Below are positions 1 through 7,244 of a stretch of 16,526 bases of DNA, piece after piece. The DNA comes from Atopobium sp. UBA1382 (GTDB lineage: Bacteria; Actinomycetota; Coriobacteriia; Coriobacteriales; Atopobiaceae), in the NCBI GenBank assembly GCA_002305805.1, contig DBQY01000009.1, positions 195,330-211,855 on the forward strand, written 5' to 3'. The position numbers and the translations under genes were made by a program. The notes below the pieces were generated by a model, which saw nothing but the letters and a program-made list of their open reading frames with translations, was not told where the DNA came from and ran no database searches. The first letter of the stretch is position 1; each line of letters begins with the position of its first letter.

Positions 1-687
1 GTCCTCGTCGCGGAAGCACTTGGCCACCTGGTAGTAGCGCTCCACGCCGCCGACCATGAGGAGCTGCTTCAGGAGCTGCGGGGACTGCGGCAGCGCGTAG
101 AAGTGGCCGGGCTGGGTGCGGGACGGCACGAGGAAGTCGCGCGCGCCCTCGGGCGTGGACTTAAAGAGCGCGGGGGTCTCCACCTCGAGGAACTCGCGGT
201 CGTGCAGCGCCTGGCGCAGCGCAAAGGTGAAGTCGGAGCGCATCTTGAGGTTGGCCGTCATGCGCGGGCGGCGAAGGTCGAGGTAGCGGTAGCGCAGGCG
301 GACGTCCTCGGAGGTGTCCACATGGTCCTCGATCTGGAAGGGCGGCGTCTTGGAGGAGTTGAGGACCTCGATCCGGTCAATCAGGACCTCGATCTCGCCG
401 GTGGCGATCTTGCCGTTCTCCATGCCCTCGGGGCGCTCGCGCACGACGCCCGTGACCTTGATCGGCCACTCGGAGCGGATGGTCTCGGCCGCGTGGAACG
501 CGTCGCCGCCGGAGTGCTCCGGGTCGAAGGAGACCTGCGTCACGCCGTCGCGGTCGCGCAGGTCCACGAAGATGAGGCCGCCGTGGTCGCGGCGGTGCCA
601 GACCCAGCCGGTCAGCGTGACCGTCTGGCCGATGTGCTCGCGGCGCAGCTCGCCGCAGGTGTGGGTGTGCATGGTGTGGGAGTCCAT
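1..687 (-). CDS. aspS: Aspartyl-tRNA synthetase, N-terminal 229 residues (partial, cut by window edge)
   Basis: Cytoplasmic class II enzyme that charges tRNA(Asp), and tRNA(Asn) too in organisms with the indirect asparagine pathway. The reverse strand reads through an N-terminal OB-fold anticodon-binding domain, including [20 protein letters not shown] and [13 protein letters not shown]. The start of the catalytic domain follows, with RYRYLDLRR, the flipping-loop motif [13 protein letters not shown] and the beginning of class II motif 2, CFRDED, where the window ends. The ATG at 687 is preferred because GAGAAAGG (700-707) lies 12 bases upstream; a second in-frame ATG at 672 is further from it. 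The rest of the gene lies to the left of the window. Identity is secure from the motif order. The 316-bp gap upstream separates it from the DUF3800 gene, so it probably has its own promoter. Confidence 0.95.
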   Translation of the reverse strand, partial: MDSHTMHTHTCGELRREHIGQTVTLTGWVWHRRDHGGLIFVDLRDRDGVTQVSFDPEHSGGDAFHAAETIRSEWPIKVTGVVRERPEGMENGKIATGEIEVLIDRIEVLNSSKTPPFQIEDHVDTSEDVRLRYRYLDLRRPRMTANLKMRSDFTFALRQALHDREFLEVETPALFKSTPEGARDFLVPSRTQPGHFYALPQSPQLLKQLLMVGGVERYYQVAKCFRDED

Positions 688-788
688 AGGGGTGCCCAGC
701 CTTTCTCGTCCTGCCGCCCCGTGCCGTACGGGCGGCGCCTTTCGGATGGCCGCGGCGCACGTAGACGGCGCACGTCGCAGCGGGGGTG

Positions 789-794
789 ATTGTA
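789..794 (-). promoter_or_regulatory. Possible -10 element for aspS
   Basis: On the minus strand these bases read TACAAT, one mismatch from the consensus -10. They would place a transcript start about 95 bases ahead of the aspS ATG. No convincing -35 is visible at 16-18 bases, so the call is weak. It is offered because the gap must contain an aspS promoter. Confidence 0.25.
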
Positions 795-854
795 CTACGG
801 TCGGACCGGGCGGCGCACGGGCGTAACCGGACGACAATATTTGCGTTCGTGTCG

Positions 855-955
855 GTTGTGTACACCCGGACAACCGATGCGTTGTAGCAGCGCCCACAAA
901 GCCGCAGACAGCAGCCGCGCTCCTACTTCGGTTTCTTTCAAGGGGTGTACACAAC
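855..955. repeat. Perfect 13-bp inverted repeat pair in the aspS upstream gap
   Basis: GTTGTGTACACCC at 855-867 is repeated exactly inverted, as GGGTGTACACAAC, at 943-955. Both arms contain the self-complementary 8-mer GTGTACAC. Weaker similarity extends outward on one side of each arm (CGTT a few bases away). The left arm also sits inside a smaller hairpin, CGGTTGT (853-859) with ACAACCG (870-876). The pair lies between the 3' end of the DUF3800 gene and the likely aspS promoter. It could be a two-site operator or a minimal version of the repeat clusters found later in the window. Apart from this pair and the possible -10, I see nothing in 688-1003. Confidence 0.6.
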
Positions 956-1003
956 TGAACAACGGACGAGAAGGACGGAGCCGCCTTCACATCTTGAACG
1001 ACG

Positions 1004-1684
1004 TCACTCGCTCACAAACGCCTTTTTGCGCACCGTCTTGAGGACATTTCTCCTGAACGTTCCCCACGAGCCGAAGAAGCGCCGGTCGGTGGCAGTCTCC
1101 TCGTGAGCCTGGTACTTGAGCGCCGTCAGCTCGACTGCGCAGGCATAGTCGGCCGCCTGCGAGAGGCGGTATTCGGAAGGCGTAGCGGCTCGGTACACCA
1201 CAGCCTCACGTACGAGCGCGTATTCGAGCGCATCGTGAATCGCCTGCGTCACCGCGTGCTGGCCGCCGTCATAGTAGACCTTCACCCGGTCGAACTGCTG
1301 CAGATAGTCGAGGTTGTCAAAGAGGAAGTTGACCACGTCCCGACGCATTCGCTCAGAGAGGTGCTCGGCATTCGCAAACTCACGCTTTCGGTACGAAAAG
1401 GTCTTGTAGCGGATGGGGAGATATCGGAACAGGACACGAAACGCCGCAAGAAGCCGCAGCCTGTTTTCAACACTCATAAAGGAGTAGTCGTCATGTCCGT
1501 TCATCAGTGGTGAGGCATGAAAGGGCAGATTGGGAAGTCCGCGCGCCGCAAGGCTCTGCTCATACCGAGAAACGCCGTCGGCCAACGACACACTCTGGTC
1601 ATGGAACACAAGCGTCAGGAGGTAGTAGTCCGAGTCTAGACCGTCGGCTCCAGACTCATCCACGAAGACGCTCAGCTCTCGCAA
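1004..1684 (-). CDS. DUF3800 domain protein, 226 aa, TTG start
   Basis: Matches the DUF3800 family by its acidic landmarks: [11 protein letters not shown] at the N-terminus (residues 5-15), VKVYYDGGQ in the middle, and [12 protein letters not shown] near the C-terminus. The family is considered RNase H/transposase-like in fold and often lies near restriction or mobile loci; its biochemical role is not established. The reading frame stays open to an ATG at 1789, but that start would run translation through a terminator hairpin at 1703-1730. The TTG at 1684 is chosen instead. It has GAGAGGGG (1690-1697) five bases upstream and begins just before the conserved VDES motif, giving a normal N-terminus. 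The gene follows the restriction genes on the same strand and is probably an accessory of that island. Confidence is high for the family, moderate for the start and low for function. Confidence 0.8.
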   Translation of the reverse strand: MRELSVFVDESGADGLDSDYYLLTLVFHDQSVSLADGVSRYEQSLAARGLPNLPFHASPLMNGHDDYSFMSVENRLRLLAAFRVLFRYLPIRYKTFSYRKREFANAEHLSERMRRDVVNFLFDNLDYLQQFDRVKVYYDGGQHAVTQAIHDALEYALVREAVVYRAATPSEYRLSQAADYACAVELTALKYQAHEETATDRRFFGSWGTFRRNVLKTVRKKAFVSE

Positions 1685-1702
1685 CTCAGCCCCTCTCGAT
1701 AT

Positions 1703-1730
1703 AAAAAATGCCGGGGGAAACGCCCCCGGC
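1703..1730 (-). terminator. Intrinsic terminator after the restriction operon, immediately before the DUF3800 start
   Basis: A perfect 8-bp stem, GCCGGGGG (1710-1717) with CCCCCGGC (1723-1730), has a 5-base loop. On the minus strand it is followed directly by six T (1703-1708 read as A on plus). It lies 78 bases past the helicase stop. It ends only about 18 bases ahead of the DUF3800 start codon, so it could also act as an attenuator for that gene. Confidence 0.85.
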
Positions 1731-1759
1731 GCTTGGAAGACCCCGAAGGGCCCACTTCT

Positions 1760-1787
1760 CTTATACCACACTGGACAGGCTCCAAAC
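1760..1787 (-). promoter_or_regulatory. Possible extended -10 promoter for the DUF3800 gene
   Basis: On the minus strand TGGTATAAG gives a TGn extended -10 with the hexamer TATAAG at 1760-1765. The -35 is weak: GTTTGG at 16 bases, or TGTTTG at 17. Transcription would begin near 1753, exactly at a small hairpin with a UUCG tetraloop (1738-1753), and then meet the terminator at 1703-1730 before the SD and TTG of the DUF3800 gene. Sequence match only. Confidence 0.4.
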
Positions 1788-1807
1788 ACGCGACCGTCGT
1801 AGATGGT

Positions 1808-4624
1808 CTACAGCCCCAGGAACCCCTGCTCGAACGCACCGGGGAACGGGAACATGCGGTCCTTGCCGCCCAGGTGGACGACGATGTGACCCTCGTCGAG
1901 GCTTACCACCGTGCCCTCGCCGAACGCCTTGTGGCGGACAACGTCGCCCACCTCGATGGAGTCAAGCTGCTGACGAGAAGGACGGGCGGGCACCGCGGCG
2001 GGCACATCTGCCGCGGGCTCGGGAGCCGGCTCGGGCGCGGCCGCGGGCTCGGGCGCGCTCTTCTCGACGACGATCGTCGGCTCCACCAGCTGAGGAACCG
2101 CGACCTCCGTCTCCATCCGCGAGTCGCGCCGTTTCATCTCCTCGTAGTCCTCGCGCGAGAGCGCCGTGTCGAAGAGGCCCACGCTCGCGTCGTAGGAGTG
2201 GCGCTCGATGCCCGTGTAGGACAGGCTCGCGTCCTCGTAGCGGCGGAACTTGTAGACGGCGTCGTTCATGACCGCGTCGTTGAACACGCCGAGCGAGACC
2301 AGCAGCTCGAAGTCGCGCACCTCCAGACCCGTCACCTTCTTGAACAGCCCTGGCTCGAGCTGCGTGATGACGTCCTTCAGGCACTGCTCGCGATAGTCCG
2401 TGAGGTACATGAACACGGGGATGCGCGTCGCGAACTTGATGAGCTTCTCCTGGATCTCCTTGCGCTTGCTCTTGAACTCCTTCTCCTCCTCGGAGAGCTG
2501 CTTCTTCTCCTTGGGGGTGAGCGAGTCCTTCTCCTTCTTAGCCTTCTTCACGGCCTCGGACTTGTTGATGATGGTCTCGATGTCGGAGTTGAGGCTGCGG
2601 AAGCCCTCGATGCTCATGAGGGCGCGCATGGCCTCCGGGCTGCCGAGGAGGCGGCGCAGCGTGTCGTTGTCCACGTTGACGAGAAGCGCGCTCTCCCAGC
2701 GGCGCGCCAGCAGCGTCGCGGAGGACCCGACCGTGATGGTGTCGAGGATGTCGGCGGCGTTGACCTCGCGCATGGTGGAGCCGTCATAGGCGAGCACCGG
2801 CAGGAACTTGATGAACTCCCCCACCTTGCGCTCGGGGCTCGTCTCGTCGACCGAGAGCCGGCAGCTGTAGTCGGAGACCATGACCAGCGCACGGTCGAGG
2901 GCAAAGTCGAAGACGTAGCACTGCTGCTTGAGGATCTGCGTCTCGCCCTTCTCGGTGACCGTGGTCCAGGGGCTCTGCACGCGAAACGCCGTCTGGAAGT
3001 AGGTCTCGGGACTCTTGAGGTTGCGCAGCATGAGCACGCCGCTCCAGGGCTTGATGGTCACGCCCGTGGTGAGCTTGCCGCACGAGAGCGTGATCGTCTT
3101 GGTGGCGAGCGGGTCCCCCATGGCGTGTCGCACGGGCCAGACCGCGTCCACGCCCATGCCCGCCTTGTTCCCTGCCGCAATGATTACCTGGTAGTCGTGG
3201 AAGAACGTGTTCTGCCGCTGGGCGAGGAGGTTGGCCATCGCCTCGCAGGACGCCACGTTGGGTAGGAACCACAGCGTGTGGGTGAGCGTGGAGAGCAACG
3301 TCACGTCCGAGAAGGGCATCGGGGGCTTCTCGGCGCCCCTCTTGAGGTCGTCGACGGCCGTCTCCTTGAACGACCCACGGATGAGGTCGAGCCACTTCTG
3401 CACGTACTCCTCGTACTTGAAGCGCGCCGCGGCGCCGCGCCCCTCCGCCGAGAAGAACACGTTGAGGTCGAACTCGTCGAACTCGCCCTGACGGGCGATG
3501 CGCGTGATGGAATCCGGCATCTGGTAGGTCATGAGGACCATGCGCGGCAGCGTCTCGTAGGGGTTGTCCGCCCCGACCCAGCTCTCCTTGTGGGACTGCT
3601 CGTCGGAGTAGGTCCAGTTGAAGACCTGGTCCTCGATGAACTCGCCGGAGTTGAGCGCGCGGAACGGCGTTCCGGAGAGGTAGAGGTAGAAGCGCGACTG
3701 GATGGGCAGCCAGGTCTCGTTGAGCGCGTTGCCGTCGCTCGCCGCCATGGCGTCGTCGGCGTCGTCCACGCGGTCGTCGTCCTGCTCCGAGAAGAGCTTC
3801 TTCGCAGAGTCGCGCCACGCGCCGAAGTGGTACTCGTCAAAGACGACGAGGTCCCAGTCCTCGTCGTGCACCCACTGGTTGCGGGCCTTGATGCCGCCCG
3901 TCTCGCGGTTCACGCCAAGGTAGTCCTGGAACGAGCCGAAGCACACGATGGGTCGCGAGGGGTCGCATTCCTCGTAGGTGCGCACGTCGCGCGCGACGAA
4001 CTGCCAGCCGTCGAAGTCGATGTGACACTCGAGGTCCTCCTGCCAGGCGGCCTCGACCGCCGGCTTGAACGTGAGCACGAGCACGCGCTTCATGCCCATG
4101 TCCTTGGCGAGCTCGTAGGTGGCGAACGTCTTGCCGAAGCGCATCTTCGCGTTCCAGAGGAACTTGGGCGCGTTGTGGGAGCCGGGGGTCTCGCAGCTCC
4201 TGAAGTAGGCCTCGGTCTTCTCGACCGCGGCACGCTGCTCGGGGCGCAAGGAGAAGCTCTCCGTGCGGCGGCTCTCGTAGTCCTTGCGGTCGCGCACCTC
4301 GAGCCAGGCGTTGCGCACCTGCTCCACCGTGCAGCGGAACCACTCGCCGCCCACGCGCTCGACGCCGTTGGCGACCAAGCGCTTGTGGACGTCGTGGTCC
4401 GTGAAGGAGGTCCCGTCGTCGCGCATGGACGACTCGGAGAAGACAATCTCGTAGGGCTTGACCTCGCCGGGCTGAATCACCGGGAACTGCTGCGCCACGC
4501 GCCGCTCGACGTCGTGCTGCGTGAAGCCGACCTTGAGAAGACCGTCGTGTTCGGCATAGAGGTCGCGATAGGCATAGACCTGCGGATGGACGTCCGGCCG
4601 TTGGGGGAAGAAGCTAGTATTCAT
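1808..4624 (-). CDS. Restriction subunit: GIY-YIG (T5orf172-like) nuclease + SF2 helicase + C-terminal PcrA/UvrD-type Tudor-like domain
   Basis: Probable DNA-cleaving, ATP-driven subunit of a restriction-modification system, 938 aa. Residues about 15-100 look like a GIY-YIG domain of the T5orf172 type: VYAY near 17-20, KVGFT near 32-36, paired Arg in ERRV and the Glu of GGEWF near 95. A superfamily 2 helicase core follows: Walker A-like AKMRFGKT (about 160-167), DEYH (264-267), SGTPF (318-322), TTGVTIK (520-526) and a motif VI-like QTAFRVQ (545-551). A Lys/Glu-rich likely coiled segment covers about 690-730. A Pro/Ala/Glu linker (about 855-882) leads to a terminal VGDVVRHKAFGEGTVVSL, which resembles the Tudor-like tail of PcrA/UvrD. 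The ATG at 4624 overlaps the methylase stop as TGATG, with GGGGA upstream; a GTG at 4627 is the alternative. Domain calls come from motifs; the RM assignment comes from the neighbours. Confidence 0.87.
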   Translation of the reverse strand: MNTSFFPQRPDVHPQVYAYRDLYAEHDGLLKVGFTQHDVERRVAQQFPVIQPGEVKPYEIVFSESSMRDDGTSFTDHDVHKRLVANGVERVGGEWFRCTVEQVRNAWLEVRDRKDYESRRTESFSLRPEQRAAVEKTEAYFRSCETPGSHNAPKFLWNAKMRFGKTFATYELAKDMGMKRVLVLTFKPAVEAAWQEDLECHIDFDGWQFVARDVRTYEECDPSRPIVCFGSFQDYLGVNRETGGIKARNQWVHDEDWDLVVFDEYHFGAWRDSAKKLFSEQDDDRVDDADDAMAASDGNALNETWLPIQSRFYLYLSGTPFRALNSGEFIEDQVFNWTYSDEQSHKESWVGADNPYETLPRMVLMTYQMPDSITRIARQGEFDEFDLNVFFSAEGRGAAARFKYEEYVQKWLDLIRGSFKETAVDDLKRGAEKPPMPFSDVTLLSTLTHTLWFLPNVASCEAMANLLAQRQNTFFHDYQVIIAAGNKAGMGVDAVWPVRHAMGDPLATKTITLSCGKLTTGVTIKPWSGVLMLRNLKSPETYFQTAFRVQSPWTTVTEKGETQILKQQCYVFDFALDRALVMVSDYSCRLSVDETSPERKVGEFIKFLPVLAYDGSTMREVNAADILDTITVGSSATLLARRWESALLVNVDNDTLRRLLGSPEAMRALMSIEGFRSLNSDIETIINKSEAVKKAKKEKDSLTPKEKKQLSEEEKEFKSKRKEIQEKLIKFATRIPVFMYLTDYREQCLKDVITQLEPGLFKKVTGLEVRDFELLVSLGVFNDAVMNDAVYKFRRYEDASLSYTGIERHSYDASVGLFDTALSREDYEEMKRRDSRMETEVAVPQLVEPTIVVEKSAPEPAAAPEPAPEPAADVPAAVPARPSRQQLDSIEVGDVVRHKAFGEGTVVSLDEGHIVVHLGGKDRMFPFPGAFEQGFLGL

Positions 4625-6141
4625 CACTTTTCCCCATCAACAAGGATGTCAATTATCGTGTCGTCAACTACTTTTCTCTCATCTGCACTCAGCTGATATC
4701 TGTCAAATAGACTTTCGTCGGTCCAAGCGATTCTGACGTCAGGTATGGGACAAAGAGCGAAGGTACCTTTTGTCAGGTGCTGCCCGGACGAAAGCTGAGC
4801 AATTAGAAATCGAGGAAGCTTGCAGGAAAGATAGCGCTGCAGATTAACTGCCTCGCTCTCTGTTTCGTATGCTCCGTAGACCAGATATGTTTCCGTGCAG
4901 ATAGTCCCTGGCGGAAGAATGCTCATGCGGGACAGAACCTTGCGCTTGCCCTCTTTGTTCGCGCGACCTGCATGGTCAAACGAAACATAGGAAGCAACAA
5001 CTTTCCACTTATCTACCAGTTCAAAACCGGAAGTAACTCTGCTCCTCGGGAAGGGACCTTCTCCGCCGACATATCGAAGCGTTAACTCGCCGGTCTTCTC
5101 AGGCAGCACGTTTGTCGCAAGCCCAAAAGGCTTACGTGACGATACCTGCAAATCCATCGTTCGCTCTCGCAAGGCAGCAACTTTATGAACTATTGAGATC
5201 GCCCGAGAATCTCGAATGAATGTCGGATACTCATTCAGCTGACGTCTTGACTCGGTGGTATCAGTTCCTTGGATTGTTGTCACGCTGCACAAATCTGTCG
5301 CATGTTCCCGCTCCCTGAGGAAATAGCAGACGCCTCCCGCGACGTCCACTCCCGGAAAACAATCCTTAGAATCAGGGAAATCCACGAGCCTCGTAAGGTG
5401 TTTGTCTGACAACATCTCTTTGCGAAACGAGTCAAGCCCCTTGCCGCCCGCATACCATCTAGCGGGAACAATCATGGTCAGATACCGAGGATTAAGCTTT
5501 TTGGCCTGTTGAACGAAGAGGTGATATATCGGCGAGGCACTCGCCTTGTTTCCGCCATCGCTCAGCTGGTACGGCGGGTTGCCTACGATGACGTCGAACT
5601 TCATGTCAAAGATCTCCTCGGGATGATGGGTGTGGATGAACTCGTAGGCGTGCGTCTCGAGGTCCTTGTCGCGGTCGTACTGGCTCTGTGACGCGCCGCA
5701 GTAGACGCACTTTCCGCCCGACCACGTGTGCTGGATGTTTCGGTAGCGGATGTTGCCCTCTTCCCCGTCGAACTCGCTGACGGAGAAGCGGCCGTTGGGG
5801 AACTTGGAGCAGTAGAGGCTCCGTCTCGAGAGCAAGGACGTCAGCTCCGTGATGGCGATGCCAAAGAGCTGCTCGTGCATGATGTGATCCACGCGCCCCT
5901 GCAGGTCGGGGAAGATCGGCTCGAGCCCCTCGATGAAGCGCTTGGCCGCCTCGCGCAGAAAGACGCCCGACTTGCAGAACGGGTCCAGGATCTTGACGCT
6001 CGGGTCGCTCCACAGCTCCTTCGGCAGCAGGTCGAGCACCTGGTTCGCCAGCTCCGGAGGCGTGAAGACCTCGTCGTTGGAGAGGTTTGCCAGACACGTG
6101 AGGACGTCCGGGTTGTACTCGCGTCTGAGCAGGTTAGCCAA
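4624..6141 (-). CDS. Eco57I-type N6-adenine DNA methyltransferase (modification/specificity subunit), TTG start
   Basis: Transfers a methyl group from SAM to adenine in the recognition sequence; 505 aa. VFTPPELANQVLDLL (25-39) is motif X-like and ILDPFCKSGVF (51-61) is motif I. LFGIAITELT (92-101) is motif II-like, and FDVIVGNPPYQL (182-193) carries the catalytic NPPY. CVYC (145-148) is a possible metal-binding pair. The C-terminal 300 residues probably contain the target recognition domain, because no separate specificity gene is present. The start is TTG at 6141, supported by GGGAGGTGA (6148-6156) six bases upstream; it overlaps the upstream stop by 8 bases. Base composition changes inside the gene: a 60-base stretch in the 3' part (4801-4860) has 28 G+C, against 38 in the 5' part (5941-6000). 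The drop occurs just after NPPY. It could also be catalogued as a type IIG/ISP-like modification protein split from its nuclease. Confidence 0.9.
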   Translation of the reverse strand: MANLLRREYNPDVLTCLANLSNDEVFTPPELANQVLDLLPKELWSDPSVKILDPFCKSGVFLREAAKRFIEGLEPIFPDLQGRVDHIMHEQLFGIAITELTSLLSRRSLYCSKFPNGRFSVSEFDGEEGNIRYRNIQHTWSGGKCVYCGASQSQYDRDKDLETHAYEFIHTHHPEEIFDMKFDVIVGNPPYQLSDGGNKASASPIYHLFVQQAKKLNPRYLTMIVPARWYAGGKGLDSFRKEMLSDKHLTRLVDFPDSKDCFPGVDVAGGVCYFLREREHATDLCSVTTIQGTDTTESRRQLNEYPTFIRDSRAISIVHKVAALRERTMDLQVSSRKPFGLATNVLPEKTGELTLRYVGGEGPFPRSRVTSGFELVDKWKVVASYVSFDHAGRANKEGKRKVLSRMSILPPGTICTETYLVYGAYETESEAVNLQRYLSCKLPRFLIAQLSSGQHLTKGTFALCPIPDVRIAWTDESLFDRYQLSADERKVVDDTIIDILVDGEK

Positions 6142-6808
6142 CGCGGCTCACCTCCCGATAGTCCGTGGGTGGGTACTCGCGTATGGCTGCGGGGATGTAG
6201 GCCTGGGTCTCCTCGTCGAACTCCCACAGGGCGTTGGCCTCTCCGAAGAGCGACGCCTGACCGCCCTTCTCGACGTTCCCCTCCAGGAGCTCGCCCAGCA
6301 GGAAGTCGCGCCGCTTGACCAGGTCTCCCGTCACGAGCGACCACTCCGCGAAGGTGATGGGCTCGCCGCTCGCGTCCTTGAGGGTCAGCGCGTCGCCGCA
6401 GAGGATGTTCTTCTCCAGCACGTAGCGAATGGCATCGAGGAACGCGGGCTCGACTGCCCCTTTGATCGCCGAGCGCGCGTCCTTCTCGACGATCGTGAAG
6501 AGACGGTCGCGACACTCCTGTGCGTTGTCCGGCTGGATCTCTACTCCGTAGATGCTCGAGACGGCGAGGAACGCGTAGCGCTGGTACTCCCCCGGGCTCC
6601 TGCGGTAGCGCGACCTGACGACGGCGAGCTTGCGACGCAGCACCTCAGCGATGAAGTTGCCGTTTCCGCAGGCCGGCTCAAGGAAGCGCGACTCTATGCG
6701 CTCGGTCTCCTGCTTCACGAGGTCGAGCATCGCGTTGACCTCGCGCTCGTTGGTGAAGACCTCGCCGAAGTCCGTCACGCGCTGTCTTGATTTGATCTGC
6801 CCTGCCAT
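6134..6808 (-). CDS. Small SAM-dependent DNA methyltransferase-like protein, without the NPPY catalytic motif
   Basis: First gene of the restriction operon, 224 aa. It begins like an N6-adenine methylase: TDFGEVFTNEREVNAML (12-28), motif I FLEPACGNGNF (42-52), an acidic motif II in IYGVEIQPDNAQE (87-99) and motif III-like ILCGDAL (135-141). The chain then ends without any [DNS]PP[YFW] catalytic loop, finishing with TFAEWSLVTGDLVKRRDFLLGELL and a Phe/Pro-rich tail. It probably binds SAM and partners the full methylase next to it, perhaps as a regulatory or structural half. The ATG at 6808 has GAGG eight bases upstream. Translation is probably coupled to the next gene through the 8-base overlap. 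That small protein, an Eco57I methylase and a helicase recur together in other bacteria, as far as I recall; the exact role is not known to me. Confidence 0.82.
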   Translation of the reverse strand: MAGQIKSRQRVTDFGEVFTNEREVNAMLDLVKQETERIESRFLEPACGNGNFIAEVLRRKLAVVRSRYRRSPGEYQRYAFLAVSSIYGVEIQPDNAQECRDRLFTIVEKDARSAIKGAVEPAFLDAIRYVLEKNILCGDALTLKDASGEPITFAEWSLVTGDLVKRRDFLLGELLEGNVEKGGQASLFGEANALWEFDEETQAYIPAAIREYPPTDYREVSRVG

Positions 6809-6822
6809 GCGCTTCGCCTCAA

Positions 6823-6842
6823 CTGTTGGATATATTCGACAG
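6823..6842. promoter_or_regulatory. Operator 1 in the divergent restriction/regulator gap
   Basis: CTGT-N12-ACAG, extended by one A/T pair on each side to AACTGT...ACAGTT (6821-6844). The full 24 bp match their own reverse complement at 20 positions. The site lies 14 bases upstream of the first restriction gene. It is the likely binding site of the XRE-type protein encoded divergently. Confidence 0.65.
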
Positions 6843-6865
6843 TTAGGCTATATCAGATTGACTAG

Positions 6866-6885
6866 CTGTGGTCTATAGCCAACAG
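6866..6885. promoter_or_regulatory. Operator 2 in the divergent restriction/regulator gap
   Basis: A second 20-bp CTGT-N12-ACAG palindrome, with 16 of 20 positions self-complementary and the same half-sites and spacing as operator 1. The two centres are 43 bp apart, about four helical turns. It overlaps TATAGC (6874-6879), a possible -10 for the regulator gene, and ends five bases before that gene's first ATG. This position suits autorepression of the regulator. Confidence 0.65.
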
Positions 6886-6890
6886 TACGG

Positions 6891-7220
6891 ATGGCAGGGG
6901 TCGGTAGCCTTGAGCGCATGGATACCGGAGAGGCCTGCAAACTCGTTCGCACACGTGTCGGCAAGAACGTCGACGGGCTTCTTGGCGCCAAGGGCCTGAG
7001 TCAGTCCAAGCTCGCCGCCATGATCGGCGTCGACCGCTCGCACCTGAACCAGCTCATCGGCGGCAAGAGCAACGTCACGCTGGACGTTCTCGTGAAGATC
7101 GCCGACGGGCTGGGTGTGCCGCTAACGGAGCTCTTCTTCGGGCTGGACAGCAAGACGCCGTGCAAGCTCACCCCACGCGACCTCAAGATCGACTACGACA
7201 AAGGGAACGCACGGCCGTAG
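6891..7220 (+). CDS. XRE-family HTH regulator, probable controller protein of the restriction system
   Basis: 109-aa DNA-binding protein. The helix-turn-helix is clear at about residues 37-60 (LSQSKLAAMIGVDRSHLNQL), followed by the usual SNVTLDVLVKIADGLGVPLTELF. It is transcribed away from the restriction operon, and the 82-bp gap between them holds two matching palindromes. This arrangement suggests control of its own gene and of the restriction genes, as controller (C) proteins do. The ATG at 6891 has no clear SD. If TATAGC at 6874-6879 is the -10, the transcript would be nearly leaderless, which is known for several C-protein genes. An in-frame ATG at 6918 is an alternative start and would give 100 aa; its SD is also weak. 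The 18 or so residues after the HTH domain are unassigned. Confidence 0.85.
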   Translation: MAGVGSLERMDTGEACKLVRTRVGKNVDGLLGAKGLSQSKLAAMIGVDRSHLNQLIGGKSNVTLDVLVKIADGLGVPLTELFFGLDSKTPCKLTPRDLKIDYDKGNARP

Positions 7221-7244
7221 GAGTTCGCTGCGATGTGGGAGCAC

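Noticed and set aside
855..955. DnaA boxes (TTGTGTACA)
   Set aside because: Two mismatches to the TTATCCACA-type consensus and no cluster or dnaA/dnaN nearby.
688..1003. T-box or other tRNA-sensing leader for aspS
   Set aside because: No T-box core sequence or specifier stem could be recognised.
1685..1789. N-terminal extension of the DUF3800 protein from an ATG at 1789
   Set aside because: It would be encoded across a terminator hairpin and T tract and has no family-like sequence; the TTG at 1684 has a good SD.
1733..3265. Plus-strand open frame of 510 codons opposite the helicase
   Set aside because: Low-complexity Leu/Glu/Arg/Val/His sequence with no motif, antisense to a well-supported helicase.
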